Shown: in pieces, positions 56,806 to 64,000 of the stretch
Layout: every line of letters begins with the position of its first letter
How positions within the stretch are numbered: the stretch's first letter is position 1
Assembly (NCBI GenBank): GCA_964559535.1
Contig: CAZLIC010000003.1
Location: 108,792-172,791, forward strand
Direction of reading: 5' to 3'
DNA: 64,000 nt
Origin: CAZLIC01 sp964559535
GTDB taxonomy: Bacteria > Pseudomonadota > Alphaproteobacteria > Rhodobacterales > Rhodobacteraceae
The notes under the pieces: generated by a model
What the model saw: only the letters and a program-made list of their open reading frames with translations
What the model was told of the DNA's origin: nothing
The model's database searches: none
Made by a program: the position numbers and the translations under genes

Positions 56806-57441
56806 CTATCGCATAAGAGCGAGGATTTCCTTGAGGAACTGGTCGTTCCATGCGGCTTTCTTGAGTTTGATGCGCAGGCTTGCCTTGTCGGGATGGCGGC
56901 GCAGAAGGGTGAGGGCGATGCGCCGGAGGCAGGCGAGGTTGACGGGGCCGTGGTCTTTCCGGCTGCGGCAGGCATCCTCGCGGAACGTCACGTCGAGGAC
57001 GTGGTGGAGGTGGTTTTCGATGCCCCAATGGCTGCGGCTGAGCTGCAGGAGCGTGTCGGGCGCGACCTGGCGCGACAGGATGTAGAGGCGGGTGGTCTCG
57101 ACGGGGGCGGGGCTGCCCGCGGTCTGGCGCCGGGCGGTGACGCGGCCGATGGCCGCTATCCCCTTGATGTCACATGTGTCCGACAGGTTGCCCGCCGGGA
57201 CGACGACGGCCGCGCGCGCCTCGATCCGGTCATGGGCCCGGTCATGGGCCCGGTCATGGGCCCGGTCGTGGGCAGGGGCAGGGGCATGCGTGGCGGGTCC
57301 GGCCGCCAGCAGGGCACTGGCCCGCGCCGCCAGTCCGGGTTGGTTGGCTCCAAGTTGGTTGGCCTTGAGCGTGATGCAGAAATCCCCACCCTGGTCGCGG
57401 ATCGCCTGCGCGACATCGGCGCGGCAATGCAGCGCGTCTGA
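56806..57441 (-). pseudogene. ISAs1 transposase, N-terminus deleted
   Basis: About 212 residues from the DALHC region onward: DALHCRADVAQAIRDQGGDF, the central VVVPAGNLSDTCDIKGIAAIGRV, the Glu motif SHWGIENHLHHVLDVTFREDACRSR and a C-terminal arginine-rich helix. The first catalytic Asp motif (DGKTLR-type) and about 150 N-terminal residues are missing. Contains a fourfold 12-bp tandem repeat in frame. Confidence 0.88.
57228..57275 (-). repeat. 12-bp tandem repeat in transposase remnant (four copies)
   Basis: The unit GGTCATGGGCCC occurs three times exactly (57228-57263) with a fourth, diverged copy (57264-57275). It encodes consecutive AHDR. Slippage expansion within the disused transposase is the likely origin. 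Confidence 0.8.
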
Positions 57442-57568
57442 CCACCACCTTGCGGTGCGGAATGGCCGGAGCCGGCCAGAAGAACATCGGCATCGCGGCA
57501 TAGGCCATGGCATGCGCCTTGCCCATGAACCCGCCGCCAATCATGGCGACGTTCATCACTTTGGTCAT
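57440..57568 (-). pseudogene. Gfo/Idh/MocA-family oxidoreductase, truncated to 43 codons
   Basis: Starts at ATG 57568 with GGAGAC upstream and reads MTKVMNVAMIGGGFMGKAHA..., the NAD(P)-binding N-terminus of a Gfo/Idh/MocA dehydrogenase (GxGxxG in GGGFMG). After about residue 43 the frame runs into the transposase remnant. Such enzymes (350-400 residues) oxidise sugars or inositols, matching the neighbouring binding protein and isomerase. This gene is therefore a broken remainder of the sugar operon. Confidence 0.85.
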
Positions 57569-57635
57569 TTTCGTCTCCGGGGCTGGGGGGGCCTTCACGG
57601 GCAAGGCGCAGGCGCCATGCCGAAGGCCAAGGGGG

Positions 57636-57667
57636 GCGCGCGCGGAACATCAATGTCCCGCGCGCGC
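57636..57667 (-). other. long intercistronic hairpin after the sugar-binding protein gene
   Basis: Arms GCGCGCGCGG (57636-57645) and CCGCGCGCGC (57658-57667) pair perfectly, with extra ACA/TGT pairs inside. Positioned six bases past the end of the SBP gene, it resembles the stabilising hairpins seen after binding-protein genes (as malE), which raise their protein level. Confidence 0.7.
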
Positions 57668-57673
57668 TCCCGG

Positions 57674-58795
57674 CTACTGCATCGATGCCTTGATGTTGTC
57701 GGTGGCTTCGGTCGAATAGACCTGCATCCAGGCGTCCAGAAGGTTGTCCTTGGCGACCGGCAGCGCAGGCAGCCCCACGAAGTCGGGGGCATCCTTGCCC
57801 AAAAGCCCATAGCCCGCCAGTTTCGCCTCGATGATGCCGGCGTCGTAGGGGCGCTGTGCGCCAAGACCTTTGACAAAGCCGCCCTGCGCCATGCTGATCG
57901 CCACGTTCTCGCCAAGGTCAACCGTGGTGATGATGAGATCGTCACGCCCGATGGCCCGCGCCGCGGCCATCACACCTTCGGCGGGCACGTCCCACACCGC
58001 CCAGATGCCCTTGATTACGGGGTTCGACGTCAGCATGGCACCGGCCGCCTTTTCCGCGTCGCCGGAAAAGTCCGGCCCGCCGATGCCCTGTTCGGCGACA
58101 ATGGCAATGTTGGGGTAGTCGCTGGCGATGGTGGCCTTGAAGGCGTCATAACGCTGTCTGGTCACGAAGAAATCGGCGGCATGGAACACCAGCCCGATGT
58201 CGCCGCCGTCAGGGCCAAGTGCCTTGGCCATCAGATGCGCCGCCGCAACGCCGTTGCCATAGTTGTCGGCCGAAACGACCGAGACATAGTCCGTGCCCGG
58301 CACAAAGCCTGCGGGCACGTTGTCCATGAACACCAGCTTTGTCCCGGCCGCGGCGGCAGCGCGGTAGGCGCTGGCGGTGGCGGTCGGGTCGGTCGGGATC
58401 GAGATGATGATGTCCGGGGCCTGGGCCATGATCGTTTCCAGGTCGCTCACCTGCTTTTCCGGCTTGAACCCGGCATCCGTGATGGCGATCACCTCGATTC
58501 CCATGGCGGCGAACTGCGTCTGCAAACCGTTGATCTGCGCCCGGCTCCAGTCGTTCCCGCCGTAGTGCATGACGATGGCGGCGGTGGCGCCCATCTCCTT
58601 GATCTTCGCCAGTTCCTCGTCGGTCAGCACAACGTCCGACGCGGGCGAGGGGTCTTCGCCGCTGGGTCCCTTGGACAGGACCGTTTCCTGCAGTTTTGCA
58701 AGTGCCGCGTCCGGATCGGCAAAGGCCGGCATGGCAACGCCCATCACAAGGGCAAGCGCTGTGGCAGAGCTCAAAAGGCTGCGTCTGGTCAACAT
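57674..58795 (-). CDS. sugar ABC transporter substrate-binding protein
   Basis: A 373-residue periplasmic receptor of the RbsB/xylose type (CUT2 class). Signal peptide MLTRRSLLSSATALALVMGVAMPAFA. Repeats of the two-lobed fold are visible: AAIVMHYGGNDWSRAQINGLQ, PDIIISIPTDPTATASA, GTKLVFMDNVPAGFVPGTDYVSVVSADN (a hinge-type segment), GIWAVWDVPAEGV, ATVDLGE-like IITTVDLGENVA. No permease or ATPase gene is present in the window, so the transporter is incomplete here. The paralogue at 61276 shares the whole two-lobe pattern. Confidence 0.92.
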   Translation of the reverse strand: MLTRRSLLSSATALALVMGVAMPAFADPDAALAKLQETVLSKGPSGEDPSPASDVVLTDEELAKIKEMGATAAIVMHYGGNDWSRAQINGLQTQFAAMGIEVIAITDAGFKPEKQVSDLETIMAQAPDIIISIPTDPTATASAYRAAAAAGTKLVFMDNVPAGFVPGTDYVSVVSADNYGNGVAAAHLMAKALGPDGGDIGLVFHAADFFVTRQRYDAFKATIASDYPNIAIVAEQGIGGPDFSGDAEKAAGAMLTSNPVIKGIWAVWDVPAEGVMAAARAIGRDDLIITTVDLGENVAISMAQGGFVKGLGAQRPYDAGIIEAKLAGYGLLGKDAPDFVGLPALPVAKDNLLDAWMQVYSTEATDNIKASMQ

Positions 58796-58851
58796 CTCTT
58801 CTTCCTCCCAGAGAAGTGGCGGGGATCACCCCGGTCAGGTGGTTTGGCGGA

Positions 58852-59672
58852 TCAGCCCGCGATGGCCCGGTTCAGGTAGTCCATGCTCAGCCGCGCCCCT
58901 TCTGCAGGGTCGGGCCAGGCGTCAAGTTCGGTGCAGACCCATCCGGCAAAGCGGATGTCCCTCATGGCCTGAAGGATGGGCCCGGTGGGCACGTCGCCCC
59001 GGTCAAGCGGCATGAAGGCGAAGGGATCGCGCTGGAAACCCTTCAGGTGGATGTAGCTGATGCGCGTGGCGTGATCGCGGATCAGTTGCGCCGGATCGCC
59101 CCCGGCAGCAGCGAGATGGGCCGTGTCGGGGCAGAAATCGATGGCGGTCAGATCGAAGATCTTGGCCACCTCGACCGGTCCTTCGACGATGGTCGACAGG
59201 TGCGGGTGATAGTGTGCCCGCAGTCCGCGCGCCTCGGCCAGCGCCTTGACCCGGTCAAGCGCGGCGCCCAGCTTGTGATGGTCGGCCTCGCGCGTGCCGT
59301 CGAACCGTTTTGCGCCGCCGCCCACCACCAGATGCGGCGCGCCCAGTTCTGCCGCGCCGTCGGCGGCACGGGTCACGCGGGCCAGTTCCTCGGGCAGGAT
59401 GTCGTCAAAGATGAAGTTGCCGCCCGCATAGGTAGCCACCAGCTGCAGCCCGTTGTCCGCCAGAAGCTTGCGCATCGCGGCGGGGCTGTGGTCCAGCAGG
59501 TTGCCGTCGAACAGTTCGACCCCCGCATATCCCGCCGCCGCGATATCGGCGAATGCCCGGTCCATGTCGCCGAAGGTGCGGTAGCGCAGCTGGGTAATCG
59601 AGGTGACCCCCACCGCATCCCCCGCAGGGCGCCCCAGCAGTTGGCGTGATAGGCCAGCCTCCATGCCGTCAT
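58852..59672 (-). CDS. sugar phosphate isomerase/epimerase (TIM barrel), N-terminal frameshift
   Basis: The typical start MTAWRLAYHANCWG (ATG at 59672) is in one frame and the remainder (DAVGVTSITQLRYRTFGDMDRAFADI...) in another. The two join at a run of five G (59619-59623, minus strand) where six would restore the frame. Downstream, the barrel is intact through GVELFDGN, HYHPHLSTIVE, ISYIHLKGF and CTELDAW, with metal-site residues in DFCPDTAHL. An in-frame ATG at 59664 gives 270 residues but a wrong N-terminus. Probably inactive, an error, or slip-corrected. Confidence 0.82.
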
Positions 59673-59805
59673 CGCGATCCTCCCCCTGTCCGGCGATCGA
59701 CCGTTCCCGGTTTGATCGCCCTCCCCGTCGGCCTTCTCTGGCCGTGCGAGTTTGGGTTACGCGGGGTTTGCGTTCAGGTAAATATTATTTCTGCACATTA
59801 TTTTC

Positions 59806-59832
59806 AACTTTTGATGTTCTACTGCAAAAGTT
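59806..59832. promoter_or_regulatory. candidate operator of the ROK regulator (AACTTTTG-N11-CAAAAGTT)
   Basis: A perfect eight-base inverted repeat with an 11-base spacer, in a notably A+T-rich 220-bp divergent promoter (59673-59893). The half-sites are about two helical turns apart, as expected for a dimer site. It would control both the leftward sugar genes and the rightward ROK operon. Confidence 0.6.
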
Positions 59833-59893
59833 TTTTCTTGAACGACAGAAGGGGGCCTTCTATCGGTAGACTCCGCACCATCAGGAACCCCGC

Positions 59894-61279
59894 TTGCCCC
59901 GCCTTGCACCCGCCCGGACCGAATCGCTGCAGCCTCGCGGCAAGGGCCGTCCCCGAACGGCAGAGACCGCCGCGCCGTCGCTGGTGGAGTTGCTGAACCT
60001 TGTGCGCAACGAAACCGCGACCACCCGGCAGGAACTGGAACGCCACTGCGAGCTTGGCCGCGCCGTGGTTGCCGACCGGCTGACCATGCTGGGGGACCTT
60101 GGCCTGGTGGACGAAAGCGAGCTGGGCACGGCAACGGGCGGGCGGGCGCCGCGGCTGGTGCGGTTTGCCGCGCGCCGCGCGCTGATCCTTGTGGCCACGC
60201 TGGACCAGACCGCCATCGGCGTGGGCGTGGCCGATCTGTCGGGCAACCTGCTGACCGAACACCACGAAGCCGCCGACCTTGCGGCGCCGCCGCGACACCT
60301 GGCCGACCGGCTGGCCGCGCTGTTCCGCTGGTCGCTGGACCGGCATGCCGCTCCGCAAGGCGCCTGGGGCATTTCCCTGTCTGTGCCCGGTGCGGTGCCA
60401 ACCGCGGCCGAAGAGGCCTTCCTGGCTTCAACCCCGCCGATCATGCCCACCTGGGAGGGGTTTCCGCTGGTTGAAACCCTGACACGGACCTTCGGCGTGC
60501 CGGTCTGGATCCGCTCCAGCGTGGAAACCATGACGATGGGAGAGCTGCACGCGGGCGCAGGGCTTGGACAGCGCACGATGCTGTTCGTCAAGGTCGGCCG
60601 CCGGATCGGCGCGGGCATCGTGTGTGACGGGCAATTGTACCGCGGCGCGCAGGGCGCAGCGGGGCTGATCGGATCGCTTCCTGTCGCCTCGGGCGGGCAG
60701 ACCGGCACGCTGGACGCGCTGGCAGGGTCGGACATGATCCAGCGCGAGGGGCTTGCCGCGGCCATCGATGGCCGCAGTCCGGTTCTGGCCGACATCCTGC
60801 GGCACGGCGGCGACATCAGCGCGATCGAGGTGTCGCAGGCCGCGCAGATGGGCGACGCGGCCTCGGTCGCCATTCTGGCATCGTCCGGTCATCTGATCGG
60901 GCAGGTCGTCGCCACGCTTGCCAATGCGCTGAACCCCGATCTGATCGTGCTGTCGGGGTCCATCGTCCAGACCAATGACATCCTGCTGGCCGCCGTGCGC
61001 GAGGCGGTCTACGGCGCCTCGCATCCGCTGGTCACGCGCGACCTGCGCATCATCCGGTCGCAGATGGGCAGTTCGGCCGGGCTGGTTGGCGCGGCAAGGG
61101 TGGCATCCGAGGCGCTTTTTGCCCCGGGCTTCCTGAAGGAATGGGTGATGCTGGGTCGCCCGCCGGCCCATCCGGCCTTTGCACAGCACCTCGCGCAGCT
61201 TGCCCGGACCCAGCCCCCGCAACCCGCCGCGCCGCGCCTGCCCCCGTTGGCCCGGCCTGGACAGGAGCCCCCGGCATGA
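59894..61279 (+). CDS. ROK-family transcriptional regulator, non-catalytic variant
   Basis: 461 residues. Start is a TTG at 59894 with AGGA upstream (no ATG precedes the fold). An N-terminal winged helix (LVELLNLVRNETATTRQELERH...VADRLTMLGDLGLV, about 30-72) is followed by the ROK fold, with GISLSVPGAV (about 159-168) and GIVCDGQLYRGAQGAAG. The usual catalytic Asp context (NDxN...LGE) reads RSSVETMTMGE and the zinc motif CxCGxxGC after the GA(A)G segment is absent, so it cannot phosphorylate a sugar and probably cannot bind it as a normal ROK sensor. TGA overlaps the ATG of the next gene. Confidence 0.9.
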   Translation: MPRLAPARTESLQPRGKGRPRTAETAAPSLVELLNLVRNETATTRQELERHCELGRAVVADRLTMLGDLGLVDESELGTATGGRAPRLVRFAARRALILVATLDQTAIGVGVADLSGNLLTEHHEAADLAAPPRHLADRLAALFRWSLDRHAAPQGAWGISLSVPGAVPTAAEEAFLASTPPIMPTWEGFPLVETLTRTFGVPVWIRSSVETMTMGELHAGAGLGQRTMLFVKVGRRIGAGIVCDGQLYRGAQGAAGLIGSLPVASGGQTGTLDALAGSDMIQREGLAAAIDGRSPVLADILRHGGDISAIEVSQAAQMGDAASVAILASSGHLIGQVVATLANALNPDLIVLSGSIVQTNDILLAAVREAVYGASHPLVTRDLRIIRSQMGSSAGLVGAARVASEALFAPGFLKEWVMLGRPPAHPAFAQHLAQLARTQPPQPAAPRLPPLARPGQEPPA

Positions 61280-62280
61280 CGATTTCCGGTCTTGGCCCCC
61301 ATGGCGAACGTGCCGCCCCGCCCGAACGCGTCAGCCTGCTTCCGGACGACCGCGCTGCCGCAAAGTCTGCGGCATGGCGTGTCGCCGTGGTTTTGCACAC
61401 GCTGGAAAGCGATTCGGCAAAGCAGCAGCTTGCCGGCATGATCGGGATCTTCGGCGACTGCGGCACGGCGGTCATCGATGTGGTCGACTGCGGTTTTTCA
61501 CCGGATCGGCAGGTGGCAGAGCTCGACAGGCTGATCGCCCTCAGACCCGATGCCATCATTTCCCTGCCGGTGGCCAATGAGCAGGCGGCGGCAGCGCACG
61601 CACGCGTATCGGCGGTGGGCACAAAGCTGGTGCTTTTGGACAATGTGCCCACCGGCCTGTTGCCCGGCAATCACTACACGGCGCTGGTTTCATCGGACAA
61701 CTTCGGGCTGGGCAAGATCGCGGCGGCCGGGCTTGCCCCGCATCTGCCCATCGGCGCCGCAGAGGGTGTGCTGGGCTTTGCCGCCGATTTCTTTGCCACG
61801 AACGAACGCGAGATCGCCTTCACCAAATGGCTGCAGGCGAACCGGCCGGACATCCGTACGCATGTCGCCCGCTTTGGCCGCATCGACGAAGCCGCAGGAC
61901 AGGACGCACGGCTGCTGGCGGATCATCCCGACCTTGCCGGACTGTTCGTAGTCTGGGACACGCCGGCGCTTGCCGTGTCGGAATGGCTGGGCGGGCTTGG
62001 GCGGACCTTGCCGATTGCGACGGTCGACCTTGGCGAGGCCGCGGCCATCGACATCGCACGCGATGGATCCATCCGGTGCATTGCCGCGCAACAGCCGTTT
62101 CAGCAAGGCATCGCCGCGGCCCAGACCGTCATCCTCAGCCTGTTGTCCCGTCCAGTGCCCGCCTGGATTGCCCTGCCGGGAATCCGTGTGGCCCGCGACA
62201 ACGTGGTCGAAAGCTTTCAGACCGTCTGGCGCCAGCCGGCCCCCAGGGAAGTGCTGCGCTTGCTCGGGCTGTCCAGCTAG
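61276..62280 (+). CDS. leaderless periplasmic-binding-protein-like protein, predicted cytoplasmic
   Basis: 334 residues coupled to the ROK gene (ATGA). No signal peptide or membrane segment; the N-terminus is Pro/Ala-rich and hydrophilic. The rest is colinear with the sugar-binding protein at 57674: GTKLVLLDNVPTGLLPGNHYTALVSSDNFG, VLGFAADFFATNERE, GLFVVWDTPALAV, ATVDLGEAAAIDIA and RVARDNVVESFQTVW. It should bind a related sugar in the cytoplasm. Co-translated with a ROK repressor that appears to have lost its own sugar site, it may serve as the sensor. Confidence 0.85.
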   Translation: MTISGLGPHGERAAPPERVSLLPDDRAAAKSAAWRVAVVLHTLESDSAKQQLAGMIGIFGDCGTAVIDVVDCGFSPDRQVAELDRLIALRPDAIISLPVANEQAAAAHARVSAVGTKLVLLDNVPTGLLPGNHYTALVSSDNFGLGKIAAAGLAPHLPIGAAEGVLGFAADFFATNEREIAFTKWLQANRPDIRTHVARFGRIDEAAGQDARLLADHPDLAGLFVVWDTPALAVSEWLGGLGRTLPIATVDLGEAAAIDIARDGSIRCIAAQQPFQQGIAAAQTVILSLLSRPVPAWIALPGIRVARDNVVESFQTVWRQPAPREVLRLLGLSS

Positions 62281-62626
62281 CCAGAACCGGCTGCAGGAAT
62301 GCAACATGCGGGGCAAGCGGAATTTCCGCGCGTCGGCGACATCGGCGGCGACATCGGCCAGGTGACAGGGCGGATCAATCCCGTGACGAAACCCCTTGGC
62401 CACACGCGCGCGGGCCGCCGACGAAACCCCGACATGACGCCGCCACTCAAGGTGTTAGCCGGAATTTCAACGTCGAAGTGCGGATTGGTGGAGCAGAGGG
62501 GGTGACCGGGGCCGCCCATATTCTCTTTTCTTTTTCAGACACTTACAGAGAACTTGCCTCACATTTGTTACCACGCATGTTGCCCAAAGGCAATAGGATG
62601 CTGATGGTCCGCGACTGCTATCGTGG
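62281..62626. other. 346-bp transition region, no gene identified
   Basis: The gap between the SBP-like gene and the foreign-looking gene changes from high-GC to A+T-richer sequence after about 62500. A short ORF on either strand in it looks spurious. It may hold an attachment or insertion boundary, but I see no direct repeat to prove this. Confidence 0.4.
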
Positions 62627-63640
62627 TCAGATCGACCCGAGAAACGTCCCTTCCCACGCCTTAGGATCGAGCTTGGACTCGATCAGGTAGGTCGGCCACG
62701 TGGCCCAGATCGCGTCGACGTTCCACCAGTCGACCGGATGCTGCTTGAGCCACGAACGATACTTGGTGCGCTTCTCGGGCGGCAGCGCCTGCAGGGCGAC
62801 AGGCAACGTCCGCACAGTCACGGAGTCGAGGAACATCGCCCAGAGGTAGGGCTTCGGCTCGACACTGACCGGTGGCGGGGGCAGCAGCACGAGACGCAAC
62901 CCCACGAACGGGTTCTTGAGCATGTGCAGTGAACTGATAGGGATGGCGGTCTTGGTGATACGCTCGACCCGCGTGCCCTCGTATTTGACGTCGAACTGTC
63001 CCTTCGCCTTGCGCTTGGCACCTCTATTGTAGATGCGCGTCTGGCTGCCCTTGGTCTTGCCGAGCACTACCGTCTCTAGCCGTCCACCCTTGCCCCACGT
63101 CCGAGCATACGTCGTGTGCGGGGAAAGAACGGACAGGTTGACGATCTCGACGTTGGGGATATCGACCGAGACCTCGATCTTGGTCACACGACCGTGCGCG
63201 CTGACAAAGTTCCATCCATGGGGGATGAACTCGGCCAGCGCATGCATGAGGTCATCCATGCCACCAGCCCCGAGCGCAGCGGGTGAGAACTCCAGCCGGA
63301 ACGCCTTAGCCAGCTCAGCGTGATAAGCCAGTTGGAAGCTGGGATAGGTCGTCTGATCCCAAGGAGACGGCAGCACGATACGTTTCCCGACCTGATAGCC
63401 CGCTACCTTCTTGCTCGACATGAAGACGTCGGGGTTGTCGGCGTTGAAGAAGAAATTCTTGTAGAACGCTTTGGCATCCGGTCCGTCGGGCACCTTCACA
63501 ATGATCGTGATCTTGTCGACGAAGGGTGTCAGGTTCACAGGCTCAGGCTGTGGTGATGTCTGAGGATCAGGGATTTCAGGGAGTGTTTTGATCTTGTTAG
63601 AAGAGTTCGATGTCTTCTTGATCAACGTGATCTTCGCCAT
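62627..63640 (-). CDS. protein of unknown function, possibly Rep-like, from lower-GC DNA
   Basis: 337 residues with lower-GC codon use than the window. N-terminus is Pro-rich and charged (about 1-45). The core shows an alternating pattern (DKITIIVKVPD, RVTKIEVSVDIPNVEI, LETVVLGKTKGSQTRIYNRGAKRK, RVERITKTAIPI) that resembles the beta-strand and basic-loop layout of replication-initiation factor/RstA-like (Rep_trans) proteins, without a clear catalytic Tyr motif that I can prove. It could equally be another mobile-element protein. The C-terminal region contains repeated Trp/Pro residues (SWLKQHPVDWWNVDAIWATWPTY). Confidence 0.5.
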   Translation of the reverse strand: MAKITLIKKTSNSSNKIKTLPEIPDPQTSPQPEPVNLTPFVDKITIIVKVPDGPDAKAFYKNFFFNADNPDVFMSSKKVAGYQVGKRIVLPSPWDQTTYPSFQLAYHAELAKAFRLEFSPAALGAGGMDDLMHALAEFIPHGWNFVSAHGRVTKIEVSVDIPNVEIVNLSVLSPHTTYARTWGKGGRLETVVLGKTKGSQTRIYNRGAKRKAKGQFDVKYEGTRVERITKTAIPISSLHMLKNPFVGLRLVLLPPPPVSVEPKPYLWAMFLDSVTVRTLPVALQALPPEKRTKYRSWLKQHPVDWWNVDAIWATWPTYLIESKLDPKAWEGTFLGSI

Positions 63641-63795
63641 GACGTCTTCCCGGTAACCTCGGGAGCATCACGACATTGCACACGGTGCCAACCGGCAAGG
63701 ACCGGTCCACACACCGTCGGCAGATGCTACACGATCCCGGCCTCCTTGCCTAGCGGCTGCCCAAAGGTCGCACCGCCAACCAAACTTCGCCTAGA

Positions 63796-64000
63796 TCAAG
63801 CGGTCTGTGCAAGCCCATTGATTTTTGGCAGTCGGGCCAGAACAGAAATCAGGCGCTCAGCGCAAGCACGAGGCTGACCGTCTCTGGTCTCGCTGCGGAG
63901 TGCTGACAAAGCATCATTATCCACCCAGTCTATGACGCTATTCACCATACTTTTCAACGTCTGGTGCGACCTCGAGCACTTGCGCACTGTCGAGATAGGG
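63796..64000 (-). CDS. partial hypothetical protein, runs off the right edge
   Basis: An open frame ending at 63796 (TGA) and open to base 64000, so the start lies beyond the window or at a GTG at 63987. Residues include DWVDNDALSALRSETRDGQPRACAERLISVLARLP, helical and charged. No family recognised. Same lower-GC segment as the gene at 62627. Confidence 0.4.
   Translation of the reverse strand, partial: PISTVRKCSRSHQTLKSMVNSVIDWVDNDALSALRSETRDGQPRACAERLISVLARLPKINGLAQTA

Larger units (their letters stand above)
56783..57441 (-). mobile_element. ISAs1-family insertion sequence remnant (3' part only)
   Basis: Only the distal part of an ISAs1 element is left. Its outer end is probably near CAGGGCTATCGCATAAG (56801) or slightly beyond; the other end is lost at a junction with the Gfo/Idh fragment near 57440. 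No intact terminal repeat pair can be paired, so it cannot transpose on its own. Confidence 0.75.

Noticed and set aside
62299..62505. 68-residue ORF after the SBP-like gene
   Set aside because: Short, no ribosome site, composition like intergenic DNA; I could not link the phrase LAGISTSKCG to any IS with confidence.
1..64000. CRISPR arrays, rRNA and tRNA genes
   Set aside because: No regularly spaced repeat array and no cloverleaf or rRNA-like segment noticed anywhere; the tandem repeats found are short and coding.

Overview
The window is a stretch of GC-rich (roughly two-thirds G+C), tightly packed chromosomal DNA from an alphaproteobacterium, most likely a Rhodobacter/Paracoccus-type member of the Rhodobacterales. 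The evidence is the style of the proteins, a class I (archaeal-type) lysyl-tRNA synthetase, the rpsT-dnaA neighbourhood, many ATGA start/stop overlaps, and a composite intergenic repeat (GGGGTATTT...CAAAGATGAG) that I associate with this group. No rRNA, tRNA or CRISPR array was seen.

Left part (1-16.4 kb): the N-terminal part of a LOG-family protein runs off the left edge. It is followed by two secreted proteins of unknown function, a MarR regulator with a divergent/tandem operator pair and a small membrane protein, dapD, a D,D-carboxypeptidase with a SPOR domain, a HAD phosphatase, clpS, an rsmC-like methyltransferase overlapping an unusual SDR, a lipoprotein, a BrnT/BrnA toxin-antitoxin pair, an arginine deiminase/DDAH-type hydrolase, small membrane proteins, ohr, queG, a lipoprotein and ilvD.

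Middle part (16.4-36.5 kb): modABC (molybdate uptake), aroC, thiBPQ (thiamine/TPP uptake) behind a TPP riboswitch, an OmpA-type protein, a GNAT enzyme, a CinA-like protein, map, and a HAD phosphatase-rsmD-ferredoxin reductase operon. Then come a peroxiredoxin, a LysR/GST divergent pair, a FucI-like isomerase, gamma-glutamyltransferase, a STAS/anti-sigma kinase pair and rpsT.

Right-centre (36.9-56.8 kb): dnaA, which here lacks its usual dnaN-recF neighbours, is convergent with a UDP-glucuronate-epimerase-like gene and truA. An orphan AurF-like diiron oxygenase follows, then gcvT-gcvH-gcvP behind a tandem glycine riboswitch, with a striking array of three abutting perfect hairpins between gcvH and gcvP. 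Next are a MATE exporter-coiled coil-OmpA operon, ubiA, rsmE, a DUF2330 protein, a TerB-like protein, lysS, a CHAD protein and a DUF4864 protein.

Right end (56.8-64 kb): the most unusual region. A carbohydrate locus, apparently in decay, is arranged around one divergent promoter. Leftward are a sugar isomerase with a one-base frameshift, a periplasmic sugar-binding protein, and a Gfo/Idh/MocA dehydrogenase cut to 43 codons by an ISAs1-type transposase that is itself truncated. Rightward are a ROK repressor that lacks the usual ROK catalytic Asp and zinc motifs, translationally coupled to a leaderless, apparently cytoplasmic paralogue of the sugar-binding protein. I propose this ROK plus cytoplasmic SBP-fold pair as a candidate new type of sugar sensor. 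Beyond it lies a lower-GC segment with an unrecognised, possibly Rep-like gene, suggesting an acquired element.
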